Notes: generated from the sequence alone by a model not told the origin. A stretch of DNA of 64,000 nucleotides from Pandoraea sputorum (GCF_000814845.2 NZ_CP010431.2:5146001-5210000); one strand, 5' to 3'. Counted from the stretch's first letter, positions 27,926 through 39,579 are shown. A program made the numbers and translations.

Positions 27926-28289
27926 CAAATTCTTCCGATCCTTGTGGAGCCCAATCTCCGACACGTGATCGCGACAATTTCCTGCACCGCGAATGTGCAG
28001 GCGCTTCTGTATTCTCATTTCATCTGTGCGTTTGAAATGTATCGACGCTATAACAGCGTCGACTTCCTTTATGTTTCCTTTATCTTTAAAGCCTTATTGG
28101 ACGTGGCTTTCGAAGCGATTTTCAACCTTATCGGCATAAACCTCATGCGGGTACGCACCGATCTCAAGTTGACTCCTGCGCTGTCGTAATCGCGTCTATA
28201 GAGGACTGCGTATTCATTGGGGGAACGCAGCATCCCTTTCGTGACGGCCGCACGACACGCGCCGGGGCAAGCGTATCAGGGGAAAAGTC
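27926..28289. other. Gene-free leader region of the chemosensory operon
   Basis: 364 bp, distinctly AT-richer than its surroundings. It holds a perfect 8-bp inverted repeat, TCGACGCT-N5-AGCGTCGA (28042-28062), and should hold the promoter of the MCP gene. I found no convincing FliA (sigma28) -10/-35 pair. The open frame crossing it (27686-28189) spans the terminator and is not credible as a gene. Confidence 0.5.
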
Positions 28290-29987
28290 ATGGAAATCGC
28301 CACGCCTGAATTCCAGATGGAACAACAGGAACTACAGGCCGTCACCGCCGCGCTCAACCGCGTGCAGGCCGTCATCGAGTTCGATTTGCAGGGGCGCATT
28401 CTTCACGCGAACGAGAACTTCCTGCACACCGTTGGCTACCGTCTCGATGAAATTCAGGGCCAGCATCACCGCATGTTCTGCGAGCCCGATTACACCGCCT
28501 CGAACGCGTATCGCGATTTCTGGGCGAAGCTCGGTCGCGGCGAATTCGATTCCGGCGAGTACAAGCGTCTGGGCAAAGGCGGACGCGAAGTGTGGATCCG
28601 TGCTTCCTACAACCCGGTCTTCGATGCAAACGGCGTGGCGTACAAGGTGATCAAGTTCGCCACCGACGTCACGGCGGACCGTACGCGTCAGGCCGAATTC
28701 GAAGGCAAGGTTCGCGCGATGGACATCGCGCAGGCCGTCATCGAATTCAATCTCGACGGCACGGTCATCACGGCCAATGACAATTTCCTGAAGACGCTGG
28801 GCTACTCGCTCGACGAGATTCGCGGCAAGCATCACCGCATGTTCTGCGAACAGGATTACGTCGCCAGTAACGAGTACCGCGACTTCTGGGCCAAGCTCAA
28901 TCGCGGTGAATTCGATGCGGGACGCTACAAGCGCCTCGGCCGCGGCGGACGCGAAATCTGGATTCAGGCGACGTACAACCCGATTCTCGACGCGAACGGC
29001 CGCCCCTACAAAGTCGTGAAGTTCGCCACCGACATCACGCAGCAAGTCGAGCTCGAAGCGAGCGTGAAGCGACGCGCAGAAGACGACCAGCGCAAAGTCG
29101 CACTGCTGCTAGACACCGTCAACCGCGCGGCGGCCGGTGACCTCACTGGCGCCATCGCAGTGAACGGCACAGATCCCATCGATCAGTTGGCCGACGGCAT
29201 TCGTCACATGATGGACGACCTTCGCGGCGTGATCGGCAAGGTCGTCAACTCGGCAGGCGAGTTCTCCGGCGCATCGCGCGACATTGCAGACCGCGCCAAT
29301 ACGGTGGCGACCGGAGCACAAGCACTGGGCGCTACGGTCGAAGAGATGAACGCGTCCATCGAGGAACTGACGGCGTCGATCAACTCGATTGCCGACAACA
29401 CCAAGGGTGCCGACCAACTCGCCAAATCGACGCAGCACGAAGCCGAAACCGGCTCACGCGCGATTGCCCGTTCCATCGAAGCGATGGACCTGATCAACAA
29501 GTCGTCGGAAGACATCAGCGAGATCGTGAAAGTGATCGGCGAGATTGCCGGGCAGACCAACCTGCTTGCCTTCAACGCCGCCATCGAAGCGGCGCGCGCG
29601 GGCGAGCATGGCCTCGGCTTCTCGGTCGTGGCGGACGAAGTCCGCAAGCTCGCCGAGCGCTCGTCGCAGGCCACCAAGGAAATCTCCAAGCTCATCAACG
29701 AGTCGACCAAACGCGTGTCGCAGGGCAGCGACGTGTCGCGTCAGGCGGGCGAAGCGTTCGAGAAGATCGTAAGCGGTGTGTCGCGCACCACGCAGGCCAT
29801 CTCCGAAATTTCATGTGCCGCCGAAGAGCAGCTCGTCGCCGCGCGCGAAGTGAGTCTCGCGATTCAGCACGTGGCGGAAGAAACGGAGAAGTCGGCGGGC
29901 GCGTGCGAGACCATCGCCCAGGCGACGACCGGCCTCAACCAGGGCGCAGAGGAACTGGATCACACCGTATCGAGGTTCAAGGTGTAG
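28290..29987 (+). CDS. Soluble methyl-accepting chemotaxis protein with two PAS domains
   Basis: 565 residues with no membrane helix. PAS1 (about 25-120) and PAS2 (about 150-245) are close copies, each with GY-LDEI-G-HHRMFCE and FWAKL-RGEFD blocks. They are followed by a HAMP-like linker and an MCP signalling domain whose hairpin tip [20 protein letters not shown] is near 415-435. It lacks the C-terminal CheR-tethering pentapeptide. The architecture recalls BdlA/Aer-like cytosolic receptors that sense redox or intracellular cues; PAS heme or FAD binding is not resolved. AGGGGAAAAG precedes the ATG. First gene of the mcp-cheR-cheD-cheW operon. Confidence 0.93.
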   Translation: MEIATPEFQMEQQELQAVTAALNRVQAVIEFDLQGRILHANENFLHTVGYRLDEIQGQHHRMFCEPDYTASNAYRDFWAKLGRGEFDSGEYKRLGKGGREVWIRASYNPVFDANGVAYKVIKFATDVTADRTRQAEFEGKVRAMDIAQAVIEFNLDGTVITANDNFLKTLGYSLDEIRGKHHRMFCEQDYVASNEYRDFWAKLNRGEFDAGRYKRLGRGGREIWIQATYNPILDANGRPYKVVKFATDITQQVELEASVKRRAEDDQRKVALLLDTVNRAAAGDLTGAIAVNGTDPIDQLADGIRHMMDDLRGVIGKVVNSAGEFSGASRDIADRANTVATGAQALGATVEEMNASIEELTASINSIADNTKGADQLAKSTQHEAETGSRAIARSIEAMDLINKSSEDISEIVKVIGEIAGQTNLLAFNAAIEAARAGEHGLGFSVVADEVRKLAERSSQATKEISKLINESTKRVSQGSDVSRQAGEAFEKIVSGVSRTTQAISEISCAAEEQLVAAREVSLAIQHVAEETEKSAGACETIAQATTGLNQGAEELDHTVSRFKV

Positions 29988-30103
29988 GCCTTCCCCGGCG
30001 AGCCACGTTCTTCGCACCCCGGGGAATACGCCCGCCGGTATTTTTCCAGTGACGGCCGACCGACTGGCCGCACTGGCACCCACGTCCGCCAAGAGGGCCC
30101 GAT

Positions 30104-30946
30104 ATGGAAATCGAAGCCGAAGCCGACGCCGTCACCCAGCAAGCGCTCCTGCGCGCTGTTCACCGGCATACCGGCATCTCGATGAACGAGAAGAAGTGGA
30201 CGATGCTGCAGGGCCGTTTGCGCCCACGCCTGCGCACGCTCTCGCTGCGCTGCTATCGCGACTATCTGGCGCTGCTAGAGAACACGCCAGACGAGATTCG
30301 CAACTTCGTGAATCTCGTCACGACGAACGAAACCACCTTCTTCCGCACCCCGCGCGTGTGGGATTACTTCGCTCAGCATTACCTGCCGCGCTGGCACGCC
30401 GCCAATCCGGGACGCGCCTTCCACATGTGGTCGGCCGCCGCATCCTCGGGCGAAGAGTCGTACTCCGCCGCCATGATCTGCGAGGAATTTCGGGTGCGTC
30501 ACACGGGTTTCCAGTATCAGATCCACGCGACCGACATTTCGAGTCAGGTGCTGGCCATCGCCATGGCTGGCAACTACGGCGGTCGCAGCATCGACGGGCT
30601 CAAGCAACAGCGCCCGGCCATGCTGGCGAAGTACTTCCGTCCGAGCGCAGGCGGGTTCACGGTCGCACCCGAGTTACGTGCGCACATCACGTTTGGCGAG
30701 CACAACCTTTACCAGCGCCTGGCGCGTCGCGAGGCGTTCGACCTCGTCATGCTGCGCAATGTGCTGATCTATTTCGAGTCGGGCGATCAGGAACGAGTGT
30801 TAGAGAACGTACGACGCACGCTTACCCCCGAAGGCGTGCTGATCGTCGGCGAATCGGAGTCACTCTCGCGACTGTCCACCGGCTATCAATTTGAGCAACC
30901 GCTCATTTACCGCAATCAGGGGGCATCGAATGGGGCCGTCGCATGA
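30104..30946 (+). CDS. cheR: Chemotaxis methyltransferase
   Basis: 280 residues: an N-terminal helical domain (HTGISMNEKKWTMLQGRL), then a SAM fold with NETTFFR, WSAAASSGEESYSAA for SAM, IHATDIS, and FDLVMLRNVLIYF. It methylates Glu residues of MCPs. There is no beta-subdomain insertion problem and length is normal. It ends overlapping cheD by 17 bp, so the genes are translationally coupled. It is the second gene of a cluster with no CheB methylesterase. Confidence 0.95.
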   Translation: MEIEAEADAVTQQALLRAVHRHTGISMNEKKWTMLQGRLRPRLRTLSLRCYRDYLALLENTPDEIRNFVNLVTTNETTFFRTPRVWDYFAQHYLPRWHAANPGRAFHMWSAAASSGEESYSAAMICEEFRVRHTGFQYQIHATDISSQVLAIAMAGNYGGRSIDGLKQQRPAMLAKYFRPSAGGFTVAPELRAHITFGEHNLYQRLARREAFDLVMLRNVLIYFESGDQERVLENVRRTLTPEGVLIVGESESLSRLSTGYQFEQPLIYRNQGASNGAVA

Positions 30947-31457
30947 CATTCAGGTGTTGATGGGCGAGGTGCGCATCGGGCGCGGTGAAGACGTGCTGCG
31001 GGCCACTCTCGGTTCGTGCGTCGGCATCGGGCTGATGTGGCGCTCGCGCGGGCTCTACGGTCTCGCACACTGCCTGCTCCCGGAGGCGCCGAATCCGACG
31101 CTGGCCATCGGTGCGAAGTACGTCACGCAGGCGGTGCCGTCGTTGCTCGCGCTGATGAAGGCGGACGGCGCACGCCGCAGCGAGATCGAAGCGGTGATCG
31201 CCGGTGGCGGCAACATGATGCCGCACCAGCCACCGGCCAAGCATGGCCTGATCGGCGTGGCGAACGCCAAGATGGCGCAAGCGCTGATCGCCGAGACGGG
31301 CATACCGATCGTCCACGTCGAAGTCGGCGGGGAAGTCGGACGGCAACTGTTGATCGACTGCGCGCGTCACGCGTTTCACGTGCGCACCATTGGCTCGAAC
31401 GGGGGTGCCGCCATGCCGCGTCGCCCTGCTCTCAGACTCGTGGGACGTGAATCATGA
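30930..31457 (+). CDS. cheD: Chemoreceptor glutamine deamidase
   Basis: 175 residues with the CheD active site: Cys in ATLGSCVGIGL, His in GLAHCLLPEA, then GGGNMMPHQPP and VGGEVGRQLLID. It deamidates specific receptor glutamines to glutamate and can bind CheC. GGGGG precedes the ATG at 30930 closely. Its stop overlaps the next gene's start (ATGA at 31454). Confidence 0.94.
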   Translation: MGPSHDIQVLMGEVRIGRGEDVLRATLGSCVGIGLMWRSRGLYGLAHCLLPEAPNPTLAIGAKYVTQAVPSLLALMKADGARRSEIEAVIAGGGNMMPHQPPAKHGLIGVANAKMAQALIAETGIPIVHVEVGGEVGRQLLIDCARHAFHVRTIGSNGGAAMPRRPALRLVGRES

Positions 31458-33343
31458 ATGCACGGACACCGGGATTTCCGTTTCTCCAACGCGACGCCGT
31501 CGCGGGTACGACCGTCCTGCCGCCGACGGTGTCGCCTTACCAGAACTACCAGGGCTATCAGGACTTCAAGGGGTACGGATGCGGTTATGGGCCGCTACCG
31601 GGCGTGACGACGCACGTGCGCGATGCGGTGCGCTCTCCATCGTCATCGGCGGATGGGCATGCGTTGTCGGTGGATGTCGAATCGGCGTTGCTTGCGTCTG
31701 CCGAAGCAACGCCGACACCGGCGACACCGGCGACACCAACCAAAGCGCGTAACGCCGCCCCCGACGACATCGAGGTGTTCGGCTCGTTTCATCTGGGCGA
31801 CGTCGAATTCGCACTGCCGATTGCGGCGTTGCAGGAGGTCGTGAATTTCCCCGAGCGCATTACACCGGTACCGCTCTCGCCCGCTTTTCTGCTCGGGCTG
31901 TTCAATCTGCGCGGCACACTTATTCCCATCGTCGATCTGAAGCCGTTGCTGGCGATTGCGGACAACGCGAAGATCGGCGGAGCCGGATCGGCAAACGCCA
32001 CGCCGCTGACGGAGAAGATCGCCATCGTGGATGTCGAAGGCATTCGCGTCGGACTGATGTTCGATAGTACGAGTGAGATTCTGCGTGTGAGGGCGTCGCA
32101 ACGAACGGCTTTCGAATACGACCCGTCGCACGTTGCGCCACAGGTGGTGTCCGGTGCCATCAAGCTCGATGGCGGCGACCGCATTTTGCAGATCCTCGCA
32201 CCAGGGGCGCTCGTTCACATCGAGAACATGCCGCAATTGCTGGCGCGTCAGGCACTCAGCGCGCCGCAGCGCCGCCAGCAACGGCAACGGCTGCAATGCG
32301 TGTCGTTCACCGTCGAGCACTCGCGTCTGGCGCTGCCGATGAGCGCGATCCGCGAGATCATCCGCATCCCCGATTTACAAAACTCGGCGCTGGCGAGCGT
32401 CTTTTGCGTCGGCATGCTGAACCTGCGCGGCACGGTCGTGCCCGTCATCGATTTCGCGCATTTTCTGGGGTTGCAGGCGAGCCGTCCGGAGCCGGAGATC
32501 GCGGGAACGGCGTCCGACCCCCGTCGCATTCTGATCGTCAAACAGGAAGACGTGCACTTCGGATTGCTGGTCGACGCGGTCGACAGTATCGTCACCTACT
32601 ACGCGGACGAGTTGCTGGCGATGCCGTCGTTTAGCGCATCGCACGCGCAGCTCTTCGCAGGATGCATTCCGCGCGAGCCGTTGGAAGCAGGAGGTGCGGC
32701 GGGTGCTACCGTCACGTCGAACGACATCGTGCTGCTCAACGCCGACGAACTCTTCACGCACTCGCAGGTGCTCGAACTCACGCGCGGGCATCGCGAGTTG
32801 TACCGCGAGACGGACCCGGCGCAACGGGCGAAATCCGGCGAGGGGGTGTGGCGTGGCGCGAAGTCATCGCGCGGTACGCGTCACGCTTACGTGTCTTTCC
32901 GTTTGCAGCACATGCTTGCGGTGCGTCTCGACCAGTTGCGCGAGATTATTCACGATTCGCCGGATGTGATGCCTGCACCGGGCGCACCGTCGTTTGTGCG
33001 CGGCATGCTCAATCTACGACGCGAGCTGGTGACCATCGTCGATCTGAGGGCACTTTACGGCATGCCGATGCAGGACGACGCGCAGGCGCGCAAGATTCTG
33101 GTCATCGAACACGGCAAGGACAAGTTCGGGCTGCTCGTGGACGCCATCGAGAACATCGTCACGCTGGACGAAGCAGATAAGTTGCCCGTCCCGGCCATGT
33201 TGCTCGGACGCGCGACCCACGAGATGCGCAACGACATGCGTGAGGCGGTGGAACTCCCGACGGCGGACGGCACTGCGCGCACAGCGATGCTGCTCGATCT
33301 TCAGCCGCTCAAGATGCGTCTGGAGACGGCGCTGGCGCAATGA
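31454..33343 (+). CDS. Triple CheW-domain scaffold protein
   Basis: 629 residues with a 100-residue N-terminal Pro/Tyr/Thr-rich tail (QNYQGYQDFKGYGCGYG, PATPATPT) and three CheW domains at about 105-265, 280-430 and 475-625. Each carries the NLRG hydrophobic ridge (LFNLRGT, MLNLRGTV, MLNLRRE). CheW joins receptors to CheA. Three in one chain could link or space several receptors in an array, and the third, with NLRR, is the most divergent. No CheA kinase is encoded here, so it must dock on one encoded elsewhere or act without a kinase. Confidence 0.92.
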   Translation: MNARTPGFPFLQRDAVAGTTVLPPTVSPYQNYQGYQDFKGYGCGYGPLPGVTTHVRDAVRSPSSSADGHALSVDVESALLASAEATPTPATPATPTKARNAAPDDIEVFGSFHLGDVEFALPIAALQEVVNFPERITPVPLSPAFLLGLFNLRGTLIPIVDLKPLLAIADNAKIGGAGSANATPLTEKIAIVDVEGIRVGLMFDSTSEILRVRASQRTAFEYDPSHVAPQVVSGAIKLDGGDRILQILAPGALVHIENMPQLLARQALSAPQRRQQRQRLQCVSFTVEHSRLALPMSAIREIIRIPDLQNSALASVFCVGMLNLRGTVVPVIDFAHFLGLQASRPEPEIAGTASDPRRILIVKQEDVHFGLLVDAVDSIVTYYADELLAMPSFSASHAQLFAGCIPREPLEAGGAAGATVTSNDIVLLNADELFTHSQVLELTRGHRELYRETDPAQRAKSGEGVWRGAKSSRGTRHAYVSFRLQHMLAVRLDQLREIIHDSPDVMPAPGAPSFVRGMLNLRRELVTIVDLRALYGMPMQDDAQARKILVIEHGKDKFGLLVDAIENIVTLDEADKLPVPAMLLGRATHEMRNDMREAVELPTADGTARTAMLLDLQPLKMRLETALAQ

Positions 33344-33408
33344 GTAAGGGCAACAAGGCAGTTCAAGGGTGAGGAAGCGGCACGTGAGGGATGCAGTACT
33401 GAAGTAAG

Positions 33409-33469
33409 ACCGGCGAATTCGCGAGCGCCGGTGCAGGGCCCTGCGGCGTGTCGGGGGCACGCCGCAGGG
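33409..33469. repeat. Two stem-loops in the convergent gap
   Basis: ACCGGCG-N10-CGCCGGT (33409-33432), then a 12-bp perfect stem, CCCTGCGGCGTG with CACGCCGCAGGG (33439-33450, 33458-33469). No U-run follows the second, so this may be a Rho-type or attenuating end for the two facing genes rather than a standard intrinsic terminator. Confidence 0.6.
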
Positions 33470-33484
33470 GTAGTACGGACTTCC

Positions 33485-34666
33485 TCAGATCACTTCATGA
33501 CGATGAATATCGTGCGTGACGAAGCCTCGGGCATCATCCGGCATCGCTAGCCAGTCGGGATGCGCCAGTGTGCGGCGAACGTCGTCGAGACCGCTGGCCC
33601 AGTGATCGAGCATCGTGGACAGCCCGAACTGATAGTCCTTGTAGTGCCCCTCGTATTCCTTGTTGCGATAAATCAGTTGCACGACGTTGTAGCGCTTGCT
33701 GCACGCAATCTCTTGCGCCGCATGACACCACGGATCTCGTGCACGGACATCCTCGGGCACGCGATCCAGCACCTCGCGCAACACGCGTCGATAGTGCTGG
33801 GCACGCTGCAAGTTGTCCGTCACCAGACGCGTGCGACTTGAGAACTGAATGTCCTTCTGTCGTCCCGCCACGTCATTCAGATTGTCCGGCAACGGCCCCC
33901 GCGCACTCCACAGATCCACCTGAAACGCGAGCGTGTCCCGACGTGGCGACGTGCCCAACACCTCCGAGAGCGGTGTGTTCGACACGAGGCCGCCGTCCCA
34001 GAAATACTGCCCGTCGATCTCCACGGCCGGGAATCCCGGCGGCAACGCACCCGACGCCATGAAGTGCTCCGCCCGCAACGTCTCGCGCGTGTTGTCGAAA
34101 TACACGAAGTTACCGGTATGCACATTGACCGCGCCGACCGACACACGAATCTCGCGCGCATTGATCCGGTCGAAATCGGCAAACCGCTCCAGCGTGGCGC
34201 GCAACGCAGACGTATCGTAATAACTCGCATGCGCCGGGTCGCCCATGGCCGTGGGCAACGGCTGCGGCCAGCGCGGCGTGAAGAAGCCCTTCTGCCCCTC
34301 CGTCATCGCGCGCCACGCCTGCCAGGCGCTATAAGCGATGCGTCCGGACTCCGGTCCGTTGAGGATGGCGGCTTCGAACGGAGCGGGCAGCGGCGGGAAG
34401 ACCGCAGGCTCGCAAATCGTCCGCCAGAACGCTTCGAGTTGCTCGACGCGGCGCTCCGGCGCATTGCCCGCAATGATCGCCGTGTTCAGCGCACCGATGG
34501 AAATGCCAGCAATCCAGTTCGGCTCGATACCCGACTCGTACAGACCGGCGTACACACCCGCCTGATAGGCCCCCAACGCACCGCCCCCCTGCAAAACGAG
34601 CGCCACCGTCTCGTACGGCGGCAGATCGATGGCGCGTTTGGGGACTTTGGGCGGATTGGCCGTCAT
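33485..34666 (-). CDS. Patatin-like phospholipase with DUF3734-type tail
   Basis: 393 residues: oxyanion loop GGGALGAYQAGV near residue 27, nucleophile elbow GISIG near 54, and catalytic Asp in DGG near 220, followed by a C-terminal extension of about 150 residues rich in Arg/Trp that marks the DUF3734 group. It has the Ser-Asp dyad of patatins, which hydrolyse acyl esters. No signal peptide is seen, so it is cytosolic or peripheral. Such genes often sit beside 3-hydroxybutyrate dehydrogenase in Burkholderiales, as here, suggesting a PHB or lipid turnover link. Confidence 0.9.
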   Translation of the reverse strand: MTANPPKVPKRAIDLPPYETVALVLQGGGALGAYQAGVYAGLYESGIEPNWIAGISIGALNTAIIAGNAPERRVEQLEAFWRTICEPAVFPPLPAPFEAAILNGPESGRIAYSAWQAWRAMTEGQKGFFTPRWPQPLPTAMGDPAHASYYDTSALRATLERFADFDRINAREIRVSVGAVNVHTGNFVYFDNTRETLRAEHFMASGALPPGFPAVEIDGQYFWDGGLVSNTPLSEVLGTSPRRDTLAFQVDLWSARGPLPDNLNDVAGRQKDIQFSSRTRLVTDNLQRAQHYRRVLREVLDRVPEDVRARDPWCHAAQEIACSKRYNVVQLIYRNKEYEGHYKDYQFGLSTMLDHWASGLDDVRRTLAHPDWLAMPDDARGFVTHDIHRHEVI

Positions 34667-34750
34667 GACCGTTCTCCTGATGCTTCCTACCTGATGATGA
34701 ACACCGTCCCCGCACGCTCGCGTACCGGGACGGCGAACTGCCTCGTGCGC

Positions 34751-35548
34751 TTACTGCATGAACCAGCCGTGACTCACGACAAACGACTGTCCGGTGAACG
34801 CCGCACTCGGGAACGTCGCGAGGAAGAGTGCCGTCTGGGCGACGTCGTCGACCGTGGTGAACACACCATCGACCGTGCCGCCCAGCATCACCTTCTTGAT
34901 GACGTCGTCTTCCGAGATGCCAAGCTCCTTGGCCTGCTCGGGAATCTGCTTGTCGACGAGCGGCGTACGCACGAAGCCCGGGCAGATGACGTGCGAGCGC
35001 ACGTTATGCTTCGCGCCTTCCTTGGCCAGCACGCGGGCGAGGCCAAGCAACGCATGTTTGGCCGCGACGTACGCCGACTTAAGCGGCGACGCCTCATGCG
35101 AATGCACCGACCCCATGTAAATGACGATGCCACCGCGGTCGTCCTTGTACATGTGCTTAAGCGCCGCCTTGGTCGTGAGAAACGCGCCATCGACGTGAAT
35201 CGCCTGCATCTTCTTCCAATCGGAAAACGCGTAGTTCTCGATCGGATTGACGATCTGAATGCCTGCGTTCGAGATCAGGATGTCCACGGAACCGAACGTC
35301 TGCGCAACCTTGTCGATGCCGCTGTTCACCGCCTCTTCGTTCGTGACGTCCATCGCCACCCCGATGGCCTTGCCACCGGCCGCCTTGATTTCTTCGGCGA
35401 CGGCGTCCGCGCCCTGCTGGTTCAGATCCGCAATCGCAATGGCCGCACCGGCACGCGCCAGCGTCAGCGCAATCTCTTTGCCGATGCCGCTCGCGGCCCC
35501 CGTCACCACCGCGACTTTCCCATTCAGCTGATTCATCGATTGGCTCAT
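34751..35548 (-). CDS. bdhA: 3-hydroxybutyrate dehydrogenase
   Basis: A 265-residue classical [14 protein letters not shown] coenzyme loop, ISNAGIQ, and catalytic Ser with YVAAK. The C-terminal [21 protein letters not shown] and [14 protein letters not shown] are hallmarks of bacterial Bdh. It oxidises D-3-hydroxybutyrate to acetoacetate with NAD, in PHB mobilisation. The ATG at 35548 was chosen because AGGAG sits 7 nt upstream; two other Met codons are in frame nearby. It lies upstream of the patatin gene in the same direction, 84 bp apart. Confidence 0.95.
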   Translation of the reverse strand: MSQSMNQLNGKVAVVTGAASGIGKEIALTLARAGAAIAIADLNQQGADAVAEEIKAAGGKAIGVAMDVTNEEAVNSGIDKVAQTFGSVDILISNAGIQIVNPIENYAFSDWKKMQAIHVDGAFLTTKAALKHMYKDDRGGIVIYMGSVHSHEASPLKSAYVAAKHALLGLARVLAKEGAKHNVRSHVICPGFVRTPLVDKQIPEQAKELGISEDDVIKKVMLGGTVDGVFTTVDDVAQTALFLATFPSAAFTGQSFVVSHGWFMQ

Positions 35549-35672
35549 TTGCACACTCCTGATTCGTCAAAATGGCGGACCACGCGACGCGACGCGTGCG
35601 CATGGCTCGTCGAACACTGGCTGATGGCGGACATCCCCGCATCGATGGGCGGGTCCGGCCGCCGCACAAACA

Positions 35673-35698
35673 GAAAAGGCGCCTTGCGGCGCCTTTTC
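35673..35698 (-). terminator. Rho-independent terminator after ettA
   Basis: Perfect 11-bp stem, GAAAAGGCGCC (35673-35683) with GGCGCCTTTTC (35688-35698), loop of 4. T-run on the minus strand just past the ettA stop at 35704. Confidence 0.9.
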
Positions 35699-35703
35699 CT
35701 GCA

Positions 35704-37371
<1,668 letters not shown>

Positions 37372-37437
37372 TCGGCTTTCCTGATCCTGAAACGGTTATG
37401 ACGGCTCACAGGCGAGCGCCAGATAGCGGCAAGTTTA

Positions 37438-37863
37438 TCAAAGCGCGGCACGCACAGCATCGGGCGCGTCGATCACGAGGTCGGCGCGCGCGTACGCGCA
37501 GCACGGCAGCAGCCAGCCCTGCATCTTCTCGTCGCGCGACAGCCCGGGCCACTCGATCCGATACGTCACCGGCGCAGGAGTGCCCAACGCATCGCCCCTC
37601 TCGCCGCTTCTCGCTTCGCACAGACACGCGCGACACGTGCCGTTGCGGCACAGGCTCGGCAGCTTGATCCCCGCGGCCTGTGCGGCGAGCAGGATGGGCG
37701 TGTCCGGCGGCGCGTCGAATTGCCAACCCGAGGGCAGGAGCGTGACGCGTGGCGGCGTCGGGTCGTCGCACTCGACGCAGGATTGGGGGATCTGGGGGTA
37801 AGAACGTTCCAAGGATGACCACACAGATGCTAAACGGCGTATCTTGCGCCAACGCGCTACCAT
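37438..37863 (-). CDS. 2Fe-2S ferredoxin-like protein
   Basis: Up to 141 residues with a plant-type [2Fe-2S] loop: CRNGTCRACLC gives C-x4-C-x2-C, and CC near the end supplies the fourth ligand. It resembles the short ferredoxins with an extra Cys-rich loop and a proline-rich lead. The start is uncertain: 37863 (ATG) runs close to the divergent MazG gene, and GTG near 37824 would give a shorter lead and a 65-bp promoter gap. It probably donates electrons to an oxygenase or reductase not in the window. Confidence 0.75.
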   Translation of the reverse strand: MVARWRKIRRLASVWSSLERSYPQIPQSCVECDDPTPPRVTLLPSGWQFDAPPDTPILLAAQAAGIKLPSLCRNGTCRACLCEARSGERGDALGTPAPVTYRIEWPGLSRDEKMQGWLLPCCAYARADLVIDAPDAVRAAL

Positions 37864-37888
37864 AACCCACTTCCAAGTCCCGAATCCC

Positions 37889-38242
37889 ATGTCCGCCGAA
37901 CCCAAGGATCCCACCGCCCGCCTCATCGATACCGCCGGTCTCGCGGCCGAACTGCAAGCCTTCGCCGACGCCCGCGACTGGCATCAGTACCATTCGCCCA
38001 AGAACCTCGCGATGGCGTTGTCGGTCGAAGTGGCTGAGCTCGTCGAGATCTTCCAGTGGCACACCGAGGCGCAGGCCAATGCCGTCATGCAGTCGAGTGA
38101 AGCGCGGCACGTCGAGCAGGAACTCGCCGACATCACGATGTATCTGGTGCGTCTGACGATGGTGCTCGGCATCGACTTGAATCGCGCGGTCGCCGACAAA
38201 CTTGTTCTGAACGCGCAGAAGTACCCGGCAACGAAGGCGTGA
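37889..38242 (+). CDS. MazG-like nucleotide pyrophosphohydrolase
   Basis: 117 residues of the all-alpha NTP-PPase fold: EVAELVEIFQW (ExxE pair) and EQELADITMYLVRL (E-x3-D), which bind Mg2+. This is the RS21-C6 (dCTP pyrophosphatase) type rather than full-length MazG. It likely cleans non-canonical dNTPs. It is divergent from the ferredoxin gene and followed by a metallophosphoesterase 116 bp away. Confidence 0.88.
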   Translation: MSAEPKDPTARLIDTAGLAAELQAFADARDWHQYHSPKNLAMALSVEVAELVEIFQWHTEAQANAVMQSSEARHVEQELADITMYLVRLTMVLGIDLNRAVADKLVLNAQKYPATKA

Positions 38243-38358
38243 CCTGACGCGGCGGAAACTGTGCCGACGCTCTGAATTGCGTGTCCGCCCCTTGCAATCG
38301 GGCCTCACGCCCGCATAACGGCGAGGTCCGCCCCCCCGAATTTCGATCCGACAACGCT

Positions 38359-39579
38359 ATGTCCCAATCCTCAAAGGCTTCGCAAACGTCAGATGCGCCA
38401 CCCGGCGCGAGACACACGCACGACAAGCCATCGAAACGCACACTCCCCGCACGCCCGCGCTGGATGATGCTCGCGATCATCGCGCTGCTGCACGCGTACA
38501 TCGGCTGGCGTCTGCTGCCACCGTTACCGGTGGCGATGGGTTGGAAGGTGTTGGGCGGGCTGTGGCTCGCCGTCTCGACCGTGCTGATTCCGCTCGGTCT
38601 GATGAGCCGCGCCATCCAGAAAGAACCGCTCGCCACGCTGCTGACGTGGACCGGCATGACGGCAATCGGAGTCTTCTCCTCGCTCTTCGTGTTCACGCTG
38701 CTGCGCGACGTGGTGCTCGGGGTTGCAATGGCTTTCTCGGCGCTCGACGCCCAGCTCGTCACCCGATCTGCGGTCATCGTGCTGATACTGACGGCGGTCG
38801 CGACGGTGCTGGGCTTCTACAACGCACGACGCCTCGCTCGCGTGGTCGACGTCGACGTTCCGATTGCCAACCTGCCGTCGGAACTCAAGGGCTTCACCAT
38901 CGTGCAGTTGAGCGACATACACGTGAGTTCGACGATTCGACGCGGATATATCGAAGCGATCGTCGAGGCATCGAACGCGCTCAAGCCGGATCTCGTCGCC
39001 ATCACCGGCGATCTGGTGGACGGCGGCGTGCCTGCGCTGCGCGACCATATCGCGCCGCTCGGCCAACTGACCTCGCGCCATGGCACCTACGTTTGCACGG
39101 GCAACCACGAGTACTACTCGGGCGCCCCGGCGTGGGTCGCGGAATTGCGACGCATCGGTCTGACCGTCCTCGAAAACGAGCATGTGGTGCTCGACCATGA
39201 AGGGGCATCGCTGACGGTCGCCGGTGTGACGGATTTCTCCGCCCATCAGTTCGATCCGGAAAAGCGCAGCGATCCGCAGGCAGCCGTCGCGGGCGCGCCC
39301 GAAGGTGTGCCGCGCGTGCTGCTCGCACATCAACCGCGCAGCGCCCCCGCCGCGCACGAAGCCGGTTTCGATCTGCAACTCTCCGGACACACGCACGGCG
39401 GACAATTCTGGCCGTGGATGTACTTCGTGCCGCTGCAACAGCCGTTCGTGCATGGGCTGCATCGTCTTGAGCGTCTTGCCATCTATGTGAGCCGGGGAAC
39501 GGGCTATTGGGGACCGCCGAAGCGTTTCGGCGCACCGTCGGAAATCACACGCATCCGGCTCTTGCCGGGCAAGGTTTAA
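38359..39579 (+). CDS. Membrane metallophosphoesterase (YaeI-like)
   Basis: 406 residues. Four N-terminal membrane helices (about 35-155) precede a calcineurin-fold domain with D-x-H (QLSDIHVS), GD (ITGDLVDGG), GNHE (CTGNHEYYSG), and the C-terminal H-x-H (SGHTHGGQFWPW). The family hydrolyses phosphodiesters such as UDP-diacylglucosamine or c-di-nucleotides. This YkuE/YaeI membrane type has an unproven substrate. It is followed 14 bp later by acylphosphatase, so the two are probably co-transcribed. Confidence 0.92.
   Translation: MSQSSKASQTSDAPPGARHTHDKPSKRTLPARPRWMMLAIIALLHAYIGWRLLPPLPVAMGWKVLGGLWLAVSTVLIPLGLMSRAIQKEPLATLLTWTGMTAIGVFSSLFVFTLLRDVVLGVAMAFSALDAQLVTRSAVIVLILTAVATVLGFYNARRLARVVDVDVPIANLPSELKGFTIVQLSDIHVSSTIRRGYIEAIVEASNALKPDLVAITGDLVDGGVPALRDHIAPLGQLTSRHGTYVCTGNHEYYSGAPAWVAELRRIGLTVLENEHVVLDHEGASLTVAGVTDFSAHQFDPEKRSDPQAAVAGAPEGVPRVLLAHQPRSAPAAHEAGFDLQLSGHTHGGQFWPWMYFVPLQQPFVHGLHRLERLAIYVSRGTGYWGPPKRFGAPSEITRIRLLPGKV

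Noticed and set aside
27686..28189. 167-codon plus-strand frame between the sRNA region and the MCP gene
   Set aside because: It spans a perfect terminator and the sigma54 promoter and lacks a ribosome site; composition is not coding-like.
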